Positions 31,460 to 33,009 of a stretch of 33,009 nt of DNA are shown here, piece after piece. Both the position numbers and the translations under genes were made by a program. Location: positions 1 through 33,009 of the IMG/VR virus record IMGVR_UViG_3300045741_000217; one strand, given 5' to 3'. Every line of letters starts with the position of its first letter. Within the stretch, counting starts at the first letter, position 1. The notes beneath the pieces are model-generated. The model had not been told where the DNA came from. It worked only from the letters and a program-made list of their open reading frames with translations, and ran no database searches. This DNA comes from a virus.

Positions 31460-31665
31460 TGCCCCGGCGTTTCTACTACGACCCCGATGATGTGCGTGAG
31501 AGCAGAGAAGAAATTCGTCGTGAAAATGAAGCACACGCGGCCGAGGATGAGATGCCTCTAGGCAAATCTTCGTCATTCGATGAGTGGTTCAGGCTTGGCA
31601 AGCCAGATGAGTTCTACAGCATTTGGCTCGCCAAGCAACTTGCCTTGGGACGTAAGTTCCCGTAA
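31459..31665 (+). CDS. Small charged protein, unknown
   Basis: 68 residues from ATG 31459, with GAGGAG upstream and TGATG overlap with the previous stop. Highly charged (DPDDVRESREEIRRENEAHAAEDE) with a short Trp/Phe-containing C-terminus (FDEWFRLGKPDEFYSIWLAKQL). No family recognised. Last gene of this coupled operon. Confidence 0.55.
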   Translation: MPRRFYYDPDDVRESREEIRRENEAHAAEDEMPLGKSSSFDEWFRLGKPDEFYSIWLAKQLALGRKFP

Positions 31666-31697
31666 TCAGTAAAATGTCAGAGGTCTAGGTTATGAGA

Positions 31698-31723
31698 ATG
31701 TACGGATCAATTGGTCCGTACAT
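31698..31723. promoter_or_regulatory. 26-bp palindrome upstream of the coiled-coil gene
   Basis: ATGTACGGA...TCCGTACAT flanks TCAATTGG; apart from one T/G pair the whole 26 bases are self-complementary. It lies 21 bases before the ATG of the GC-rich coiled-coil gene. No U-tract. Either an operator for a dimeric regulator or a leader hairpin. Confidence 0.5.
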
Positions 31724-31744
31724 CCCAACCCTGGAGCACTGACA

Positions 31745-32755
31745 ATGGCACGTAATCCCCGTAGCAAGGCAGAGACAAAGTCCGCAGCAGCTCGCGTTCG
31801 CGCCGAAGTGGCGGCGACAGAAGAGCTTCCCACGCACGAGAAGGAGGCTGCCGAGAAGCGGGCTGCTTCTGTCTCGGCAGCGGTGGGCCAGATCACGGCC
31901 GAGTCGGCCCTGAAGAACCTCACCGATGCCCGCCTGAAGCTGGGCAAGGTGTTCGACGACATCGGGTCGCAGGTCATCGAGCAGACCACTCTGCTCGCCA
32001 ACCTGAAGGAGCAGAACAAGAATCTCACCAAGGAGATTGAAGAGCTTCATGGCAAGGAGGTCATCGCATCTTCTCTCAAGGATGCGATCGCCGAGCACGA
32101 CGCCAAGGTGGCAGAGCTCGAGAACGAGATCTCCTCCATGAAGGCTGCCTGGGAGCAGGAACAGGCAGACCACAACGAGCAGATCAACAAGCAGATCCGC
32201 GAGGCCAACGAGAACAGGCGCAAGGAAGAGACCGAGTACAACTACAACCTCAGCCAGAACAGGAAGAAGGCCGAGGACGCCTACAACTTCCAGCGCTCCA
32301 CCATCGACCGCGCCAACCAGGACAAGGACACCCTGCTGAAGAAGGGCTGGGATGAGAGGGAGGCTGCACTGAAGGCCAAGGAGACCGAATTCGTAGCCCT
32401 CAAGGCCCGCGTGGACAACATCACGAACGAGATCAAGGCGGAGGTGAACAAGGAAGTCGCCATCGCCACCAGCGCGCAGAAGCGGACCTATGAGCACGAG
32501 AAGGCCCTGGCTGACCAGGTGGCGGCTTCCGAGAAGAGGCTCTCGCTGCTGGAGATCGCCGGCCTCAAGGAGACCATCGCCAAGCAGGCCAGCGACCTCG
32601 CCAAGCTCAGCGCCGAGCTGGGAGAGGCCCGCAAGGAGAACGTCGCTCTGGCCACCAAGGCCCTCGAGTCCAGCTCCGGTCAGGCAACCCTGGCTGCGAT
32701 GAAGGACTTCCAGGCGCAGCAGGCAGCCAGCAGGCCGAACAGCAACAAGCAGTAG
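31745..32755 (+). CDS. Long coiled-coil protein, GC-rich codon use, unknown
   Basis: 336 residues, ATG start with CTGGAG upstream. Nearly continuous heptad helix from about residue 60 to 310 (LKEQNKNLTKEIEELHGKE; ISSMKAAWEQEQADHNEQINKQ; ALADQVAASEKRLSLLEIAG), flanked by a basic/Ala-rich N-terminus and a Gln/Ser tail. No globular domain or membrane segment. Third positions are mostly G/C, as in the capsid gene and the GC-rich membrane gene, suggesting high expression. It stands alone between a palindrome and a strong terminator. Roles such as a scaffold, filament or internal virion protein are possible; none is shown. Confidence 0.75.
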   Translation: MARNPRSKAETKSAAARVRAEVAATEELPTHEKEAAEKRAASVSAAVGQITAESALKNLTDARLKLGKVFDDIGSQVIEQTTLLANLKEQNKNLTKEIEELHGKEVIASSLKDAIAEHDAKVAELENEISSMKAAWEQEQADHNEQINKQIREANENRRKEETEYNYNLSQNRKKAEDAYNFQRSTIDRANQDKDTLLKKGWDEREAALKAKETEFVALKARVDNITNEIKAEVNKEVAIATSAQKRTYEHEKALADQVAASEKRLSLLEIAGLKETIAKQASDLAKLSAELGEARKENVALATKALESSSGQATLAAMKDFQAQQAASRPNSNKQ

Positions 32756-32776
32756 CTCCGAGGGATGGGAGCTGGG

Positions 32777-32814
32777 TCGGGCCACTCGCCTTTGTGGGGG
32801 TGGCCCGATTCTTT
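32777..32814 (+). terminator. Intrinsic terminator after the coiled-coil gene
   Basis: TCGGGCCAC (32777-32785) and GTGGCCCGA (32800-32808) form a 9-bp stem with a 14-base loop, followed by TTCTTT. Confidence 0.8.
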
Positions 32815-32828
32815 AGCTTAGAAAAAAC

Positions 32829-32857
32829 TTGTAAGCACAAGTGATAGGAAGTAGAAA
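32829..32857 (+). promoter_or_regulatory. Sigma70-like promoter candidate with inverted repeat
   Basis: TTGTAA and TAGAAA are spaced 17 bases apart (four of six matches each to -35 and -10). ACTTGT-AAGC-ACAAGT overlaps the -35 region as a small operator-like repeat. Follows a terminator and precedes the last gene by about 40 bases, so a promoter is expected here. The matches are weak. Confidence 0.35.
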
Positions 32858-32896
32858 CCCCAAACTTCAGCCTCAAACTGAGAAAGGAACGATGCA

Positions 32897-33009
32897 ATGG
32901 CCCGCAAACTCATGCAGTTGCTAGCAGTTGAGAAGGCCGCGAAGAACAATGCTGAGACGTTCTTCACGAAGACCTACCAGGAAGTCCAGAAGACTGACTT
33001 GGTGAACGG
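32897..33009 (+). CDS. Partial gene at right edge, conserved phage hypothetical
   Basis: ATG 32897 with AAAGGA upstream, open to the window edge; 37 codons plus two bases visible, beginning MARKLMQLLAVEKAAKN and reaching TYQEVQKTDLVNG. The wording 'LLAVEK...QKTDLVNG' resembles the start of a small hypothetical protein common in actinophages and large phages; this is recall, not a search. Function unknown. Confidence 0.7.
   Translation, partial: MARKLMQLLAVEKAAKNNAETFFTKTYQEVQKTDLVN

Noticed and set aside
31685-32785. Minus-strand open frame of 366 residues opposite the coiled-coil gene
   Set aside because: It arises from the GC-biased third positions of the plus-strand gene. It is Leu/Gly/Val-rich without domain structure, and it runs across the terminator and palindrome.

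Overview
The window is a piece of a large tailed bacteriophage genome (Caudoviricetes, jumbo-type gene content). The evidence is a terminase large subunit, a prohead protease, an HK97-fold-like major capsid protein, a gp5-like baseplate spike protein, fibre-like proteins and a phage-encoded multisubunit-type RNA polymerase. Genes are tightly packed, with ATGA/TGATG overlaps and strong AGGAG-type ribosome binding sites. The host cannot be named from the sequence. No integrase, tRNA, CRISPR array or IS element was seen. Portal, tail sheath and tail tube genes were not recognised and may lie outside the window.

Layout. (1) 1-13402, minus strand, in order of transcription from the right: two unknown virion-type proteins, a small protein overlapping the end of the first, the capsid maturation protease, a group of Lys/Ala-rich proteins that probably includes the scaffold, a likely decoration protein, the major capsid protein, two low-complexity proteins, two membrane coiled-coil proteins, fibre-like proteins, a glycosyltransferase-like protein and a methyltransferase running off the left edge. 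Intrinsic terminators follow the capsid gene and the first fibre-like gene. (2) 13467-14740, plus strand: a MerR-type helix-turn-helix protein and a GC-rich membrane protein. (3) 14830-16620, minus: terminase large subunit. (4) 16674-18160, plus: a small protein, three zinc-ribbon microproteins and RNase HII, closed by a bidirectional terminator. (5) 18233-30015, minus: a 2100-residue RNA polymerase made of fused beta and beta-prime halves, then the baseplate spike, a 910-residue structural-type protein and three smaller proteins. (6) 30187-33009, plus: a hydrophobic leader peptide, three Cys-rich small proteins, two further small proteins, a GC-rich coiled-coil protein with its own palindrome and terminator, and a truncated gene.

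The most notable items are the single-chain beta/beta-prime polymerase placed directly upstream of baseplate genes, and a short K-x-A-[S/A/G] motif that recurs across the head and structural proteins but is rare in the terminase and polymerase. The Cys-rich microprotein cassettes next to the polymerase and RNase HII are candidates for accessory transcription or replication factors. Many start codons were moved from the longest open frame to the codon with a convincing ribosome binding site; each case is stated.
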